This document shows positions 8,628-17,464 of a stretch of 64,000 nt of DNA, piece after piece. The DNA is taken from the NCBI GenBank assembly GCA_028282785.1, contig JANQHE010000070.1, forward strand, positions 27,024 through 91,023. The letters are read 5' to 3'. The notes beneath the pieces were generated by a model. That model ran no database searches. It saw only the letters and a program-made list of their open reading frames with translations, and was not told where the DNA came from. The position numbers were made by a program, and so were the translations under genes. The DNA is from Bacteroidales bacterium (GTDB taxonomy: Bacteria; Bacteroidota; Bacteroidia; Bacteroidales; UBA12077). Within the stretch, counting starts at the first letter, position 1. Every line of letters begins with the position of its first letter.

Positions 8628-9368
8628 TTAGATTAAAAACTCAACCTCTTTAAAATCAAACTCGAATTTCTTATTTTCTTTAGTTTCGAGTTGTAAATAT
8701 CCAAGCTCGCTAACATCAGTTATTTTAGCAGTAAAAACCTTATTATTACTTTTATATTCGTGAAGCGAATTATATCTGTATAAACATTTTAAGTATTCAC
8801 AATTAATTTCATGATATTTTTTCCGCATAAGCATTTCATAATAAAAACGAATACTATTTCGGAGCTTAATAACTTCCTGTTCTATCAAATAGTTTTTATT
8901 TGTAATTTGTTTTAAAGATATTGGATTTGGAAGATCATTGGTAAAATTAGTTTGGTTTAGATTTAGTCCAATACCAACAATACTTTGATTTATTTTACTT
9001 CCCTTGATTACATTTTCAATTAAAATTCCGGACAATTTATTATCCTCAAAATATATATCATTTGGCCATTTAATTTTTACATCAGCAATTTTAGTTGATG
9101 CGTAATCTATAATTCCCAACGAAATAGCTTTCGATAATAAAAAGTGTTTGTCAATAGGCAAAATAACCGGGTAAAGTACTATACTTAACAATATATTCTT
9201 TCCTTTTTCACTTTCCCAGGTATTACTACCCTGACCTTTTCCTGAGTCTTGATATAATGCGGATACAATAGAACCTTCAACAAAATTCCGAGCTTTTAAA
9301 AGATCTGAAAAATAAGAATTTGTAGAATTAACTTTATCAAGTCTTATTATTTTTTGCCAGCTTTCCAT
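8628..9368 (-). CDS. birA: Biotin--[acetyl-CoA-carboxylase] ligase
   Basis: 246 residues from the ATG at 9368, giving the usual start MESWQKIIRLDKVNSTNSY; the frame is open further upstream (to 9467) but that part has no family features. It attaches biotin to the carrier domain of carboxylases. Seen: the biotin/ATP-binding SGKGQGSNTWES segment (about residues 45-56), KWPNDIY (about 107) and GIGLNLNQ (about 148). There is no N-terminal DNA-binding domain, so this is the short, monofunctional type without repressor activity. It is divergent from rsfS. Confidence 0.9.
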   Translation of the reverse strand: MESWQKIIRLDKVNSTNSYFSDLLKARNFVEGSIVSALYQDSGKGQGSNTWESEKGKNILLSIVLYPVILPIDKHFLLSKAISLGIIDYASTKIADVKIKWPNDIYFEDNKLSGILIENVIKGSKINQSIVGIGLNLNQTNFTNDLPNPISLKQITNKNYLIEQEVIKLRNSIRFYYEMLMRKKYHEINCEYLKCLYRYNSLHEYKSNNKVFTAKITDVSELGYLQLETKENKKFEFDFKEVEFLI

Positions 9369-9577
9369 AATTCGGTTTTTTGTAAAGTTATTTCGAAATA
9401 TGACAAAAGTTAAAATTTCATGACAATTTCTTAAAAAAAGAATATAAAAATCATAAAAAAGTGACAATTTTACCGTGTAAACAAATCAGTAACCATCAAT
9501 GTTTAAAAGGAACGGTTTTTGATTATAAATCAACTCAATTAAATATTTGGAAAACAATAACTGATAGATAAACAGAG

Positions 9578-9608
9578 TTTTAAAAATGAAGGTAAATCAT
9601 TACCTTTG
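9578..9608 (+). promoter_or_regulatory. Candidate Bacteroidota promoter for rsfS-ftsH-cdsA-psd
   Basis: TTTT (9578-9581), 19 bp, then TACCTTTG (9601-9608), a full match to the -7 consensus TAnnTTTG and three of four to the -33 TTTG. The rsfS start is 17 bp downstream. No transcript data are available. Confidence 0.45.
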
Positions 9609-9625
9609 CCCAAAATAAATCGTGA

Positions 9626-10051
9626 ATGGTTAAACAATTAAGTAAAGAGACCTGTCCGCCTGTCTCCCGACAAGGCAGGTCCGGCAGGAGGGAAACAAAC
9701 ACCAAAGAAATAGTAAACGCAGCAATAGAGGGAATCCTCAAAAAAAAAGGAAAAGATCCGGTAAGTTTGGATTTAACAGAGATAGAAAATTCCGTTTGTA
9801 AATACTTCATAATTTGTCATGGTGATTCAAATATACAGGTTGAGGCTCTTGCCGATTCTGTACTTGAATTTGTAAAAGAGGAGACCGGAGAGAAAGCTTG
9901 GCATAAAGAAGGTTTAAATACTGCAACATGGGTTTTACTGGACTATAGCGACGTGGTTGTGCACATATTTCAGAAAGAATACAGAGATTTTTACAAATTA
10001 GAAGAGTTGTGGGCTGATGCAAAGCTTACACGTTATGATGATAATAAATAA
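9626..10051 (+). CDS. rsfS: Ribosomal silencing factor RsfS, carrying a palindromic insert
   Basis: 141 residues. RsfS binds ribosomal protein L14 and blocks subunit joining in starvation. The family core is clear: DLTEIENSVCKYFIICHGDS, VEALADSVLEFVKEETG, WVLLDYSDVVVHIFQKEYRDFYKLEELWADA. Residues about 9-22 (TCPPVSRQGRSGRR) do not belong to the family: they are encoded by a 38-bp GC-rich palindrome (9651-9688), and without it MVKQLSKE would run into TNTKEIVNAAIEGI. The insert keeps the frame and sits in the flexible N-terminus, so the protein is probably still active. It is the first gene of a run with ftsH and cdsA, 15 bp before ftsH. Confidence 0.88.
   Translation: MVKQLSKETCPPVSRQGRSGRRETNTKEIVNAAIEGILKKKGKDPVSLDLTEIENSVCKYFIICHGDSNIQVEALADSVLEFVKEETGEKAWHKEGLNTATWVLLDYSDVVVHIFQKEYRDFYKLEELWADAKLTRYDDNK
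9651..9688. repeat. 38-bp GC-rich palindromic element inserted in rsfS
   Basis: Begins CCTGTC and ends GGCAGG; the two halves pair as an imperfect stem (CCTGTC with GGCAGG allowing one G-T pair, then GCCTGTCT with AGGCAGGT offset by one bulge). It is far richer in G+C than the surrounding gene. It is read in frame as part of RsfS. Smaller palindromes with related CCTG/CAGG or TTGCC/GGCAA arms are at 31171-31186 and 58622-58638. Confidence 0.65.
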
Positions 10052-10066
10052 TGGAGATAATAAATA

Positions 10067-12169
10067 ATGACAGATAATAACAAACAATATAATAAGAATA
10101 CTAAGCCTTCGGATAAAAAAGATCCGAATAAACCAAAACCTAAATTCAATGTTTACTGGATTTATGGTTTAATAGCGGTTGTATTTATTGGATTGCAACT
10201 ATTAAGTTTTTCTCCAAAGCCAACTGAGATAAGTATGCAGGAGTTCGAAAGGAACATGCTTAAAAATGGTGATGTAGAAAAAATAGTTGTGGTTAATAAG
10301 GAACGGGCAAATATCTATATTAAAGAAGACCGTTTAACCGATCCACGTTACACGGATCTATTTGATAATACATTTTCTCGATCATCAAAGGAAGGACCTC
10401 ATTTCTTTTTTACCATTGGTTCAATGGAGTATTTTGAAAGATGGATAAGCGAAGCTCAGGAAACTTATTTAAGAGGTGAATATATAGAGATCAGTTATAA
10501 GACCCAGCCAAATTACATGCGCGATATTCTGGGTTGGTTATTACCTATTTTTATAATTCTTGCAATCTGGATTTTTATTTTCCGAAGAATGTCAAGAGGT
10601 GCAGGAGGAGGTGCTGGTGGAAATATTTTCAATGTAGGAAAATCAAAAGCACAATTATTTGACAAAGAAAGTAATATTAAGGTAGATTTCAAGGATGTTG
10701 CCGGATTAGAAGAAGCAAAAATTGAAGTTCGTGAAATAGTAGATTTCTTAAAAACACCAAAAAAATATACGGATCTGGGAGGCAAAATTCCAAAAGGAGT
10801 GCTATTAGTTGGCCCTCCCGGAACAGGAAAAACATTATTGGCTAAAGCCGTGGCTGGTGAGGCAAATGTTCCTTTCTTTTCAATGTCAGGGTCCGATTTT
10901 GTTGAAATGTTTGTTGGAGTTGGTGCATCGCGTGTTCGTGACTTATTTAAGCAAGCAAAAGAAAAAGCACCTTGTATCATTTTTATTGATGAAATTGATG
11001 CAATTGGTCGTGCTCGTGGTCGAAATCCAAATTTTGGAGCAAATGATGAGCGAGAGAACACATTGAACCAATTATTAACCGAAATGGACGGCTTTAGTAA
11101 TAACTCAGGAGTTATCATTATGGCTGCTACAAACCGTGCGGATATTCTCGATAAAGCTTTAATGCGAGCAGGTCGTTTTGATCGCCAAATTCACCTGGAA
11201 TTACCTGATATAAATGAACGTAAAGATATTTTCAAAGTTCATCTGAAGCCTATCAAGTTAGAAACTAATTTAGATATCGAATTTCTGGCAAAACAAACAC
11301 CAGGGTTCTCAGGAGCTGATATAGCTAATGTTTGTAATGAATCGGCTTTAATTGCAGCGCGTAAGAATAAAAAGGTGGTTGAACGTCAGGACTTTTTGGA
11401 TGCAGTTGATAGAATTGTTGGTGGTTTAGAGAGAAAAACAAAAATCATTACAAAAGAAGAGAAGCGAACCATTGCATTTCATGAAGCTGGGCATGCAACG
11501 GTAAGTTGGCTGTTGGAACATGCACATCCATTGGTAAAAGTTACTATTATTCCCAGAGGTAGAGCGCTTGGAGCAGCCTGGTATTTACCCGAAGAAAGAC
11601 AGATTACTACCCGGGATCAGTTGTTGGATGAAATGTGTGCAGCCTTGGGAGGACGTGTGGCAGAGGAATTGATGTTTGGTAAAATCTCCACGGGCGCCAT
11701 GAATGACCTCGAAAAGATTACTAAACAAGCTTATGCAATGATTGCTTATTTTGGTATGAGTAACAAGGTTGGGCATGTTAGTTTTTATGATTCTTCGGGT
11801 CAAACGGATATGGCTTTTACCAAACCATATAGTGATAAAACAGCTGAACTTATTGATGCTGAAGTTAAGAATCTTATAGAAACCGCATACAAACGTTCTC
11901 AGGAAATATTGAAGAAACACAAAGACGGATTAACTCAATTAGCTGAAATATTGCTCGAGAAAGAGGTGATCTTCACAGAGGACCTGGAAAGAATTTTTGG
12001 TAAACGGCCTTGGAAAACTCTTCATGAAAAAGAAGCAGAAATAAAAAAGGAACTGGAAGAAAAAAGAAAACAAAAGGAACTGGAGGAAAAGAAACCTGAA
12101 CGCCTGATAGACAAGACAGAAAAGCCAGCCGAAGAAGATAAAAAAGAAGAAGAAAATAAGGAACAATAA
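10067..12169 (+). CDS. ftsH: ATP-dependent zinc metalloprotease FtsH
   Basis: 700 residues. Membrane-bound AAA+ protease that extracts and degrades membrane and short-lived proteins. Two membrane segments (about 29-47 and 152-172) flank a periplasmic domain. The AAA module has Walker A GPPGTGKT (about 249), Walker [12 protein letters not shown] (about 303-313) and the second region of homology with MRAGRFDRQ. The zinc site HEAGH is at about 472, and the third ligand lies in [10 protein letters not shown]. The C-terminus is a charged Lys/Glu tail (about 645-700), longer than in E. coli FtsH. It lies between rsfS and cdsA, 11 bp before the latter. Confidence 0.97.
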   Translation: MTDNNKQYNKNTKPSDKKDPNKPKPKFNVYWIYGLIAVVFIGLQLLSFSPKPTEISMQEFERNMLKNGDVEKIVVVNKERANIYIKEDRLTDPRYTDLFDNTFSRSSKEGPHFFFTIGSMEYFERWISEAQETYLRGEYIEISYKTQPNYMRDILGWLLPIFIILAIWIFIFRRMSRGAGGGAGGNIFNVGKSKAQLFDKESNIKVDFKDVAGLEEAKIEVREIVDFLKTPKKYTDLGGKIPKGVLLVGPPGTGKTLLAKAVAGEANVPFFSMSGSDFVEMFVGVGASRVRDLFKQAKEKAPCIIFIDEIDAIGRARGRNPNFGANDERENTLNQLLTEMDGFSNNSGVIIMAATNRADILDKALMRAGRFDRQIHLELPDINERKDIFKVHLKPIKLETNLDIEFLAKQTPGFSGADIANVCNESALIAARKNKKVVERQDFLDAVDRIVGGLERKTKIITKEEKRTIAFHEAGHATVSWLLEHAHPLVKVTIIPRGRALGAAWYLPEERQITTRDQLLDEMCAALGGRVAEELMFGKISTGAMNDLEKITKQAYAMIAYFGMSNKVGHVSFYDSSGQTDMAFTKPYSDKTAELIDAEVKNLIETAYKRSQEILKKHKDGLTQLAEILLEKEVIFTEDLERIFGKRPWKTLHEKEAEIKKELEEKRKQKELEEKKPERLIDKTEKPAEEDKKEEENKEQ

Positions 12170-12180
12170 AAAATTAAAAT

Positions 12181-12990
12181 TTGAGTAATATAGTTGTACG
12201 TACTATAACCGGAATTATTTTTTTAGTTGTTGTTATAGGCTCAATCGTTTTTAGCAAATATAGTTTCTTTCTTTTATTTGAGTTAATCATTTTAGGTTCA
12301 ATGTATGAGTTTTATACATTGGCTAAAAAGAAAGGATTTAATCCACAAAAAACATATGGTATGATAATTGGCGCAATAGTTTTTGCAGCCAATTATCTAT
12401 TTGCAAACAGCATAGTTGATTCCAGGATTTTTTTAGGAATAATTCCTATCATAATCAGCATATTTATTATCGAACTCTATCGAAAATCCGATGATGCATT
12501 TGTTGATATAGGATTTACATTATTAGGAGTAATATATATAGCTGTTCCTTTATCACTTTCTAATTATATAACCATTTCAAAGACTCATGGATATAATTGG
12601 CAATTGCTTCTGGGATTCTTCTTTCTTACCTGGTCATTCGATACATTAGCATATGTATTTGGAATTTCATTTGGAAAACACAGATTATTTGAAAGAATAT
12701 CTCCTAAAAAATCATGGGAAGGATTTATTGGAGGGACAATTTCTACTTTGGGAATTGCATATGTTATTTCGATATTTTATACGGAATTGAGTTTTATACA
12801 ATGGGCAATTGCATCAATCATAATTGCAATATTCGGAACGTTTGGAGATTTAGTAGAATCATCCTTCAAAAGAAATATTGACGAAAAAGATTCAGGAAGC
12901 ATTTTGCCAGGACATGGTGGCGTATTGGACCGATTTGATGCGGTACTTTTTACCTTGCCGCTATTTTATTTATATTTACAGATAATTTAG
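12181..12990 (+). CDS. cdsA: Phosphatidate cytidylyltransferase
   Basis: 269 residues starting with TTG at 12181, 11 bp after ftsH; no better ATG precedes the first membrane segment. It makes CDP-diacylglycerol from phosphatidate and CTP. The family signature is present near the C-terminus as SSFKRNIDEKDSGSILPGHG followed by GVLDR. The segment SPKKSWEGFIGG is also conserved. There are about seven to eight membrane segments. It is followed by psd 13 bp later, and its product feeds PssA (24718-25467) in the same window. Confidence 0.93.
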   Translation: MSNIVVRTITGIIFLVVVIGSIVFSKYSFFLLFELIILGSMYEFYTLAKKKGFNPQKTYGMIIGAIVFAANYLFANSIVDSRIFLGIIPIIISIFIIELYRKSDDAFVDIGFTLLGVIYIAVPLSLSNYITISKTHGYNWQLLLGFFFLTWSFDTLAYVFGISFGKHRLFERISPKKSWEGFIGGTISTLGIAYVISIFYTELSFIQWAIASIIIAIFGTFGDLVESSFKRNIDEKDSGSILPGHGGVLDRFDAVLFTLPLFYLYLQII

Positions 12991-13003
12991 TAAATCTTAG
13001 AAC

Positions 13004-13660
13004 ATGACAATTCATAAGGAAGGCAGGAAAATAGTTGCATTATTTTTTTTCTCATTATTGGTTATCAACCTTTTGGTATATTTTCTGATTTCTAAACATT
13101 TTTTAGTTACCTGGTGTTTAGGAATTGCTTCAATTTTATTCTTTTTATTTATAGTCCGTTTCTTTAGAAAGCCTAATCGAAAAATTAGGGTAGAAGATGG
13201 AGTGATTTATGCGCCGGCAGATGGTAAAGTTTTAGTTATAGAGGAAACGGAAGAAGAAGAATATTTCAAAGATAAGCGAATTCAGGTTTCGATTTTTATG
13301 TCGGTTTGGAATGTCCATATTAATTGGTTTCCTATCACTGGTTTGATAAAATATTACAAATATCACCCAGGACAGTTTTTAATGGCTAGAGTTCCAAAAT
13401 CATCGACATTGAATGAAAGAACAACTGTTGTTTTAGAGGATAAAGATAAGAAGGAAATATTAGTTCGACAGATTGCCGGTATTGTTGCAAGAAGAATAAT
13501 TTGTTATGCAAAAGAAGGTAATCAGGTAAATCAAAATTCCGAGATGGGGTTTATTCGTTTTGGTTCACGTGTTGATGTTTTCTTACCATTAGATGCAAAA
13601 GTTGAAGTAAAATTAGGAGATAAAACAAAAGGAACTGGTACAATTCTTGCTAGGTTGTGA
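13004..13660 (+). CDS. psd: Phosphatidylserine decarboxylase (short, archaeal-type)
   Basis: 218 residues, the short PSD-A type usual in Bacteroidota. It converts phosphatidylserine to phosphatidylethanolamine. Two membrane segments near the N-terminus (about 11-50) are followed by the catalytic domain: YAPADGKV, IFMSVWNVHINWFPI (conserved His residues) and the self-cleavage site in IRFGSRVD (Gly-Ser near residue 187), whose serine would become the pyruvoyl group. It stands directly after cdsA. Together with cdsA and pssA it completes phosphatidylethanolamine synthesis. Confidence 0.93.
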   Translation: MTIHKEGRKIVALFFFSLLVINLLVYFLISKHFLVTWCLGIASILFFLFIVRFFRKPNRKIRVEDGVIYAPADGKVLVIEETEEEEYFKDKRIQVSIFMSVWNVHINWFPITGLIKYYKYHPGQFLMARVPKSSTLNERTTVVLEDKDKKEILVRQIAGIVARRIICYAKEGNQVNQNSEMGFIRFGSRVDVFLPLDAKVEVKLGDKTKGTGTILARL

Positions 13661-13687
13661 TAATAACTATTATAAATAAACTACGAA

Positions 13688-14095
13688 ATGAAAACATTAA
13701 TTTTATTATTATTTACAGTATTATTTAATTTTCAACAACAAGATAATATTCCTCAGGAAGTTTATGATTTAGCAAAAAAGGGGGGCAAGGTTTATTTATC
13801 ATCGCATGATGATAATGCAGTTGTTCATTTAAAAAATGCAATTGAATCATGGGGTTATTGGAAAGTAGTGTATGGCAAAAAAGAAGCAGATTTTATCATG
13901 AAAGTATTTCTTCGATTTGAAGGAGCCGGAGTTTGCATTACAAATGCAACACTTATTGATCCAAAAACTGAAAAAGTTCTTTATTCAACTCGCGAAGTAA
14001 CTTCAGTAAAACAGGCAAAAGGATTTGATTTTAACACTAAACGTTCGGCAATGCGACAGCTTGTTGAGCAAGTCTTTAAGCAAAATTTTAATTAA
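13688..14095 (+). CDS. Small exported protein of unknown function
   Basis: 135 residues. Residues 1-16 are a hydrophobic signal-like segment (KTLILLLFTVLFNF) followed by Gln-rich QQQDN. The rest is alpha/beta with VYLSSHDDNAVVHLKNAIES, ADFIMKVFLRFEG and ATLIDPKTEKVLYSTREV, a pattern that recalls small envelope proteins that carry a single domain for lipid or peptide binding. I do not recognise the family. It is 27 bp after psd and before a strong terminator, so it is probably the last gene of the rsfS-ftsH-cdsA-psd unit. Confidence 0.6.
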   Translation: MKTLILLLFTVLFNFQQQDNIPQEVYDLAKKGGKVYLSSHDDNAVVHLKNAIESWGYWKVVYGKKEADFIMKVFLRFEGAGVCITNATLIDPKTEKVLYSTREVTSVKQAKGFDFNTKRSAMRQLVEQVFKQNFN

Positions 14096-14113
14096 GAAAG
14101 ATAAATAATTATT

Positions 14114-14140
14114 GAAAAGGCTGCTTTTGCAGCTTTTTTT
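14114..14140. terminator. Bidirectional intrinsic terminator
   Basis: Stem AAAAGGCTGC / GCAGCTTTTT with a TTTT loop, flanked by A-run and T-run, between converging genes (13688-14095 on plus, EamA transporter on minus). Confidence 0.8.
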
Positions 14141-14143
14141 ATT

Positions 14144-15082
14144 TTACATAAAAAATAAGGCTACACCAATAACTGCAATTACAGATCCAATAACTTCTTT
14201 GAATGTAATTTTTTCTTTAAAGAAAATTACCGCAGGAGGAATTATTAAAACGGGCACAATTGCCATAATGGTTGATGCAACTCCAGTGGTAGTATATTTT
14301 ACTGATAATAATGAAAATGATACACCTAAAAAAGGCCCGAAAAAAGCACCGATACTCAATCGGGTCATAGCACTACGATTTTTAACAGCTTCAAAAACTT
14401 TTTTCCATCGCTTCATAAAAGCGAATAATATGGCAAAACCAACTAATCCTGTTATCACTCTTATTTGGGTTGCAGCGAATGGATCAAAATCTTGCATTCC
14501 AAACTTACTTAATACTAATCCGGAACCTTGTCCAACAGCTCCTCCAAAAGCAAGTAAGATTCCAACTATTGGATAAGTAAACTTAATTCTATTCCTTTTT
14601 CCATTTTCCTGATGACTTTCCTCTTCCTTTGGGTTATTTTTTGTTTTTCTATCTAGAACAACGATCATAATTCCAAGAATAGTTAAAAACATTCCAAGAA
14701 AGTTTTGCTTTGTGAGTCTTTCATCCATGATTAACCATCCAAGAAATGCTGTTATTGGAGGAGTTAATGACATGATTAACATAGAAATTCTTGATCCAAT
14801 AACAACATATGCTTCAAATAAAAGCAGATCTCCAATTACAAACCCTACCAATCCGGATAGTGATAGCCAAACCCAATTATGAGCAGACGCATCAAACGGA
14901 ATAAAAGAGCCTCTTGTAATCTGGCTATATATACCTATAAAAATGAAAGCTAAGAGCAGTCTTATCAAATTTGTAGACAAAGATCCGACTTTTTTTCCCG
15001 CCGACTCAAATGCGATTGCTGTAATGGTCCAAAATACTGCTGTTAATAAAGCGGCAAATTCTCCTTGATGTGACTGAAACAT
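14144..15082 (-). CDS. EamA/DMT-family transporter
   Basis: 312 residues with about ten hydrophobic membrane segments in two EamA halves (residues about 5-140 and 165-310), the layout of the drug/metabolite transporter superfamily. A charged loop (RKTKNNPKEEESHQENGKRN) separates the halves. The second half has SVKYTTTGVASTIMAIVPVLIIP, typical of these carriers. Inner membrane; substrate unknown. The start at 15082 gives MFQSHQGEFAALLTAVFW. It is divergent from the AI-2E family gene across a 204-bp region with two palindromes. Confidence 0.88.
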   Translation of the reverse strand: MFQSHQGEFAALLTAVFWTITAIAFESAGKKVGSLSTNLIRLLLAFIFIGIYSQITRGSFIPFDASAHNWVWLSLSGLVGFVIGDLLLFEAYVVIGSRISMLIMSLTPPITAFLGWLIMDERLTKQNFLGMFLTILGIMIVVLDRKTKNNPKEEESHQENGKRNRIKFTYPIVGILLAFGGAVGQGSGLVLSKFGMQDFDPFAATQIRVITGLVGFAILFAFMKRWKKVFEAVKNRSAMTRLSIGAFFGPFLGVSFSLLSVKYTTTGVASTIMAIVPVLIIPPAVIFFKEKITFKEVIGSVIAVIGVALFFM

Positions 15083-15103
15083 GTGTTCTACGGTTTATAT
15101 ACT

Positions 15104-15183
15104 GCCGATATTATTAATATCGGCGAAAAAAGCTTATTTTAGCGCGGCGTATTCATAAATATTACATTTTTCAATATTTATGA
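15104..15183. promoter_or_regulatory. Two perfect palindromes in a divergent intergenic region
   Basis: First: GCCGATATT (15104-15112), loop ATT, AATATCGGC (15116-15124). Second: TCATAAATATT (15153-15163), 9-base loop, AATATTTATGA (15173-15183). Both have perfect arms. They lie between two divergent membrane-protein genes and could be operators or hairpins in the leaders. Confidence 0.5.
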
Positions 15184-15202
15184 TTACGTCAGCAGCATTA
15201 CT

Positions 15203-15235
15203 CTTGAAATTTAAGAATAATGCAGGTTAGTTTTG
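15203..15235 (+). promoter_or_regulatory. Candidate promoter of the AI-2E family gene
   Basis: CTTG (15203-15206), 21 bp, then TAGTTTTG (15228-15235), which fits TAnnTTTG exactly. The gene starts about 50 bp downstream. Confidence 0.4.
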
Positions 15236-15286
15236 TTTTTGAGAAATAATAATGCTTAGATCATAAATCTACTTTAAAGTTTAATT

Positions 15287-16390
15287 ATGAATAAGAATAT
15301 TCGCTATTTGCTTATAGCTCTTGGAGTTGCAATTGTGGCATTTATTCTTTGGTATTTTAAGTCAATTGTAGCATATATTCTAATAGCTTCTGTTTTTGCA
15401 TTAATCGGAAGGCCTTTAATGGGGTTTTTTAGTAAAATTCATTATAAAAAGTTTTGTATTCCAAATGCCTTGGCTTCACTTATTACGGTTATTATCATCT
15501 GGACCTTAATTCTAATATTCTTCAGAATTTTTATTCCATTGGTGGCACATCAGGCGAGTGAACTTTCAGAGATAGATCCTGATATTGTAATTAGTAACCT
15601 GGAAGAGCCAATAGCAAAGCTTGAAGCTCTTTTGGTTAAATACAATATTGGAGGAACTTCGGAGCAATCTGTTGAACAGTATTTAACAGATAAATTTATG
15701 TCACTTTTAAGTGTATCAATGTTATCCGATTTCTTTGGATCCATAGCAGGGATCTTAGGAAATATATTTATTGCAGCTTTTTCCATATCATTTATTACAT
15801 TTTTCTTTTTAAAAGACAGGGGTTTATTAAACGAAGGAATTTTATTGTTTGTACCGGATAAATATGTTGAAAGGATAAACAATATTCTTTTATCCATAAA
15901 AAAGTTATTAACAAGATACTTTATTGGTATTATTTTACAAATAAGCGGAATTATAACATTGGCTTCGACCGGATTAACGATTGTTGGAGTCGATTTCTCC
16001 GACGCTTTGGTTATTGCATTAGTTGTCGGACTTTTTAATATTATACCATATTTAGGGCCGGTAATTGGAGCAACACTTGGACTGGTACTGGGTTTAGCTA
16101 CTAATCTCAATCTTCCGTTTTACGCTGAACTGCTTCCATTACTAGGGTATATGACGATTGTTTTTATTATTGTGCAAGTTATTGATAATGTTGTTTTTCA
16201 GCCCTTTATATACTCAAGTAGTGTAAATGCTCATCCTTTAGAGATATTTTTAGTTATAATGTGTGCAGGTAGCTTATTTGGAATTACAGGAATGATACTG
16301 GCAATACCTGCTTACACAATATTGAGAGTTATTGCAAAAGAATTTTTTAACAATTTAAAAGTGGTTAAAAAATTAACTGAGAAAATTTAA
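15287..16390 (+). CDS. AI-2E family transporter (PF01594-type permease)
   Basis: 367 residues with about eight membrane segments: two pairs at the N-terminus, a soluble part (about 95-150), then FIAAFSISFITFFFLKDRG, and a C-terminal group with FNIIPYLGPVIGATLGLVLGL and IYSSSVNAHPLEIFLVIMCAGSLFGITGMILAIPAY, given here in part. This is the pattern of the PerM/TqsA family, whose members are linked to sodium/proton antiport or autoinducer export; the real substrate here is unknown. Confidence 0.88.
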   Translation: MNKNIRYLLIALGVAIVAFILWYFKSIVAYILIASVFALIGRPLMGFFSKIHYKKFCIPNALASLITVIIIWTLILIFFRIFIPLVAHQASELSEIDPDIVISNLEEPIAKLEALLVKYNIGGTSEQSVEQYLTDKFMSLLSVSMLSDFFGSIAGILGNIFIAAFSISFITFFFLKDRGLLNEGILLFVPDKYVERINNILLSIKKLLTRYFIGIILQISGIITLASTGLTIVGVDFSDALVIALVVGLFNIIPYLGPVIGATLGLVLGLATNLNLPFYAELLPLLGYMTIVFIIVQVIDNVVFQPFIYSSSVNAHPLEIFLVIMCAGSLFGITGMILAIPAYTILRVIAKEFFNNLKVVKKLTEKI

Positions 16391-16437
16391 GATTATAAAA
16401 CGGTATTTTATATATTTACGTGATTAAATGTTAATTA

Positions 16438-17088
16438 ATGGGTAGATTTAAAGCAATTATTTATCTTTTCTTTTTATTATTTACGCAAAATATTTTTGCT
16501 CAAGTAGATACTGTTACATTTCGTGTAATGCCTGATGTTGGAAATGCTTATAAAGTAAATTGCCTAGCATTTAAGGTAAATTTTGAACCGACTGACACAC
16601 TTTATGAAGAATTTGAATTATCGGACACTATAAATAGCGCATATACATTTAATTGGTCCGGTGATGTCGGGCCAGTAAGCATTGCAAATGTTCATCAAGC
16701 GATTTATCAATATGATGCACCAGGCGCCTATGAAATAGTACTTACGGTAACCGAAGATGCAACAGGAGAAACCTATATAGCTACGGATACAGCATATATT
16801 CAGGATTTAATTCATGTACCCAATGTTTTTACCCCTAATGATGATAATATAAATGACTTTTTTATTGTAAGGGCAAATGGTATTGATCCGATCGAAATAT
16901 TTATTTATAGTAAAACAGGTACTTTAGTATATAAAGATACATCACCGGTTATAGTTTGGGATGGCAGAAATTCTTCAGGTAGTCTGGTTAGTCCCGGAGT
17001 TTATTACTACATTCTTAAACCCTCAAATCCTGCACATAGGGAGCAAAAAGGTTTTTTACATCTGATTTATCATCCGGACGATTTGTAA
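16438..17088 (+). CDS. Secreted PKD-like protein with type B T9SS sorting domain
   Basis: 216 residues. Residues 1-21 are a signal peptide (FLLFTQNIFA) followed by Gln. Residues about 25-125 form a PKD-like beta sandwich (YTFNWSGDVGPVSIANVHQ, APGAYEIVLTVTEDATGETY). From about residue 130 a gliding-motility-associated (CHU_C, type B) sorting domain follows: VPNVFTPNDDNINDFF, IEIFIYSKTGTLVY, WDGRNSSGSLVSPGVYYYIL. It is therefore exported through the type IX system and probably surface attached. It is unusually short for this class: essentially one adhesin domain plus the sorting signal. Confidence 0.85.
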   Translation: MGRFKAIIYLFFLLFTQNIFAQVDTVTFRVMPDVGNAYKVNCLAFKVNFEPTDTLYEEFELSDTINSAYTFNWSGDVGPVSIANVHQAIYQYDAPGAYEIVLTVTEDATGETYIATDTAYIQDLIHVPNVFTPNDDNINDFFIVRANGIDPIEIFIYSKTGTLVYKDTSPVIVWDGRNSSGSLVSPGVYYYILKPSNPAHREQKGFLHLIYHPDDL

Positions 17089-17464
17089 AATATTTTTAAA
17101 ATTATACTACCATTTTAATATGCTTAATTAGCTGATTAAGTGCATTTTTATTATGTTTTTCTTGAAAAATATTAATTTTAGGAAACATGCACTTTATTAC
17201 CTTTTTTAATTTTTCTTATATTTGGGTAACAAAACAAATTAAGATGAAAAGGGGAAACATATTCAAAAGAATATTTTTTATTATGAAAGATTTAAGAACA
17301 TGACAGTTGTAAAAGGCTTTGGGTTATAATTCTATATAAAGTATTTATCACGTTTACGATTCTTAAATTATTTTTTTAAAACTTTTTGAACAACAAATTG
17401 GAAACTGAAGAGGAAAAAACGAAATATGTAATTGAAAAATTAATTAAACCTAAAAATATATACA
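17089..17464 (+). promoter_or_regulatory. Leader region of cydA with hairpins and a possible 19-codon leader peptide
   Basis: 376 bp before cydA. CTTAAT (17123-17128)/ATTAAG (17135-17140) and AAGTGCAT (17138-17145)/ATGCACTT (17187-17194) can form alternative hairpins. TATATTTG at 17217-17224 fits the -7 consensus, which would give a leader of over 200 nt. Inside it a short frame (17244-17303) encodes MKRGNIFKRIFFIMKDLRT. No known redox-sensor site was recognised. Confidence 0.35.

Noticed and set aside
9369..9467. N-terminal extension of BirA
   Set aside because: The extra 33 residues are not a helix-turn-helix and have no family match; MESWQKI is the usual start.
10513..11118. 201-codon minus-strand frame inside ftsH
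   Set aside because: Antisense to the highly conserved AAA+ core; no independent evidence.
14112..14576. Open frame on the plus strand opposite the EamA transporter
   Set aside because: It is the antisense shadow of a clear membrane transporter gene and begins in the terminator hairpin; residue make-up is typical of a reversed hydrophobic gene.
15104..15124. Palindrome GCCGATATT/AATATCGGC as an intrinsic terminator for the EamA gene
   Set aside because: It lies upstream of the EamA start, not after its end, so it cannot end that transcript; listed as a possible operator instead.
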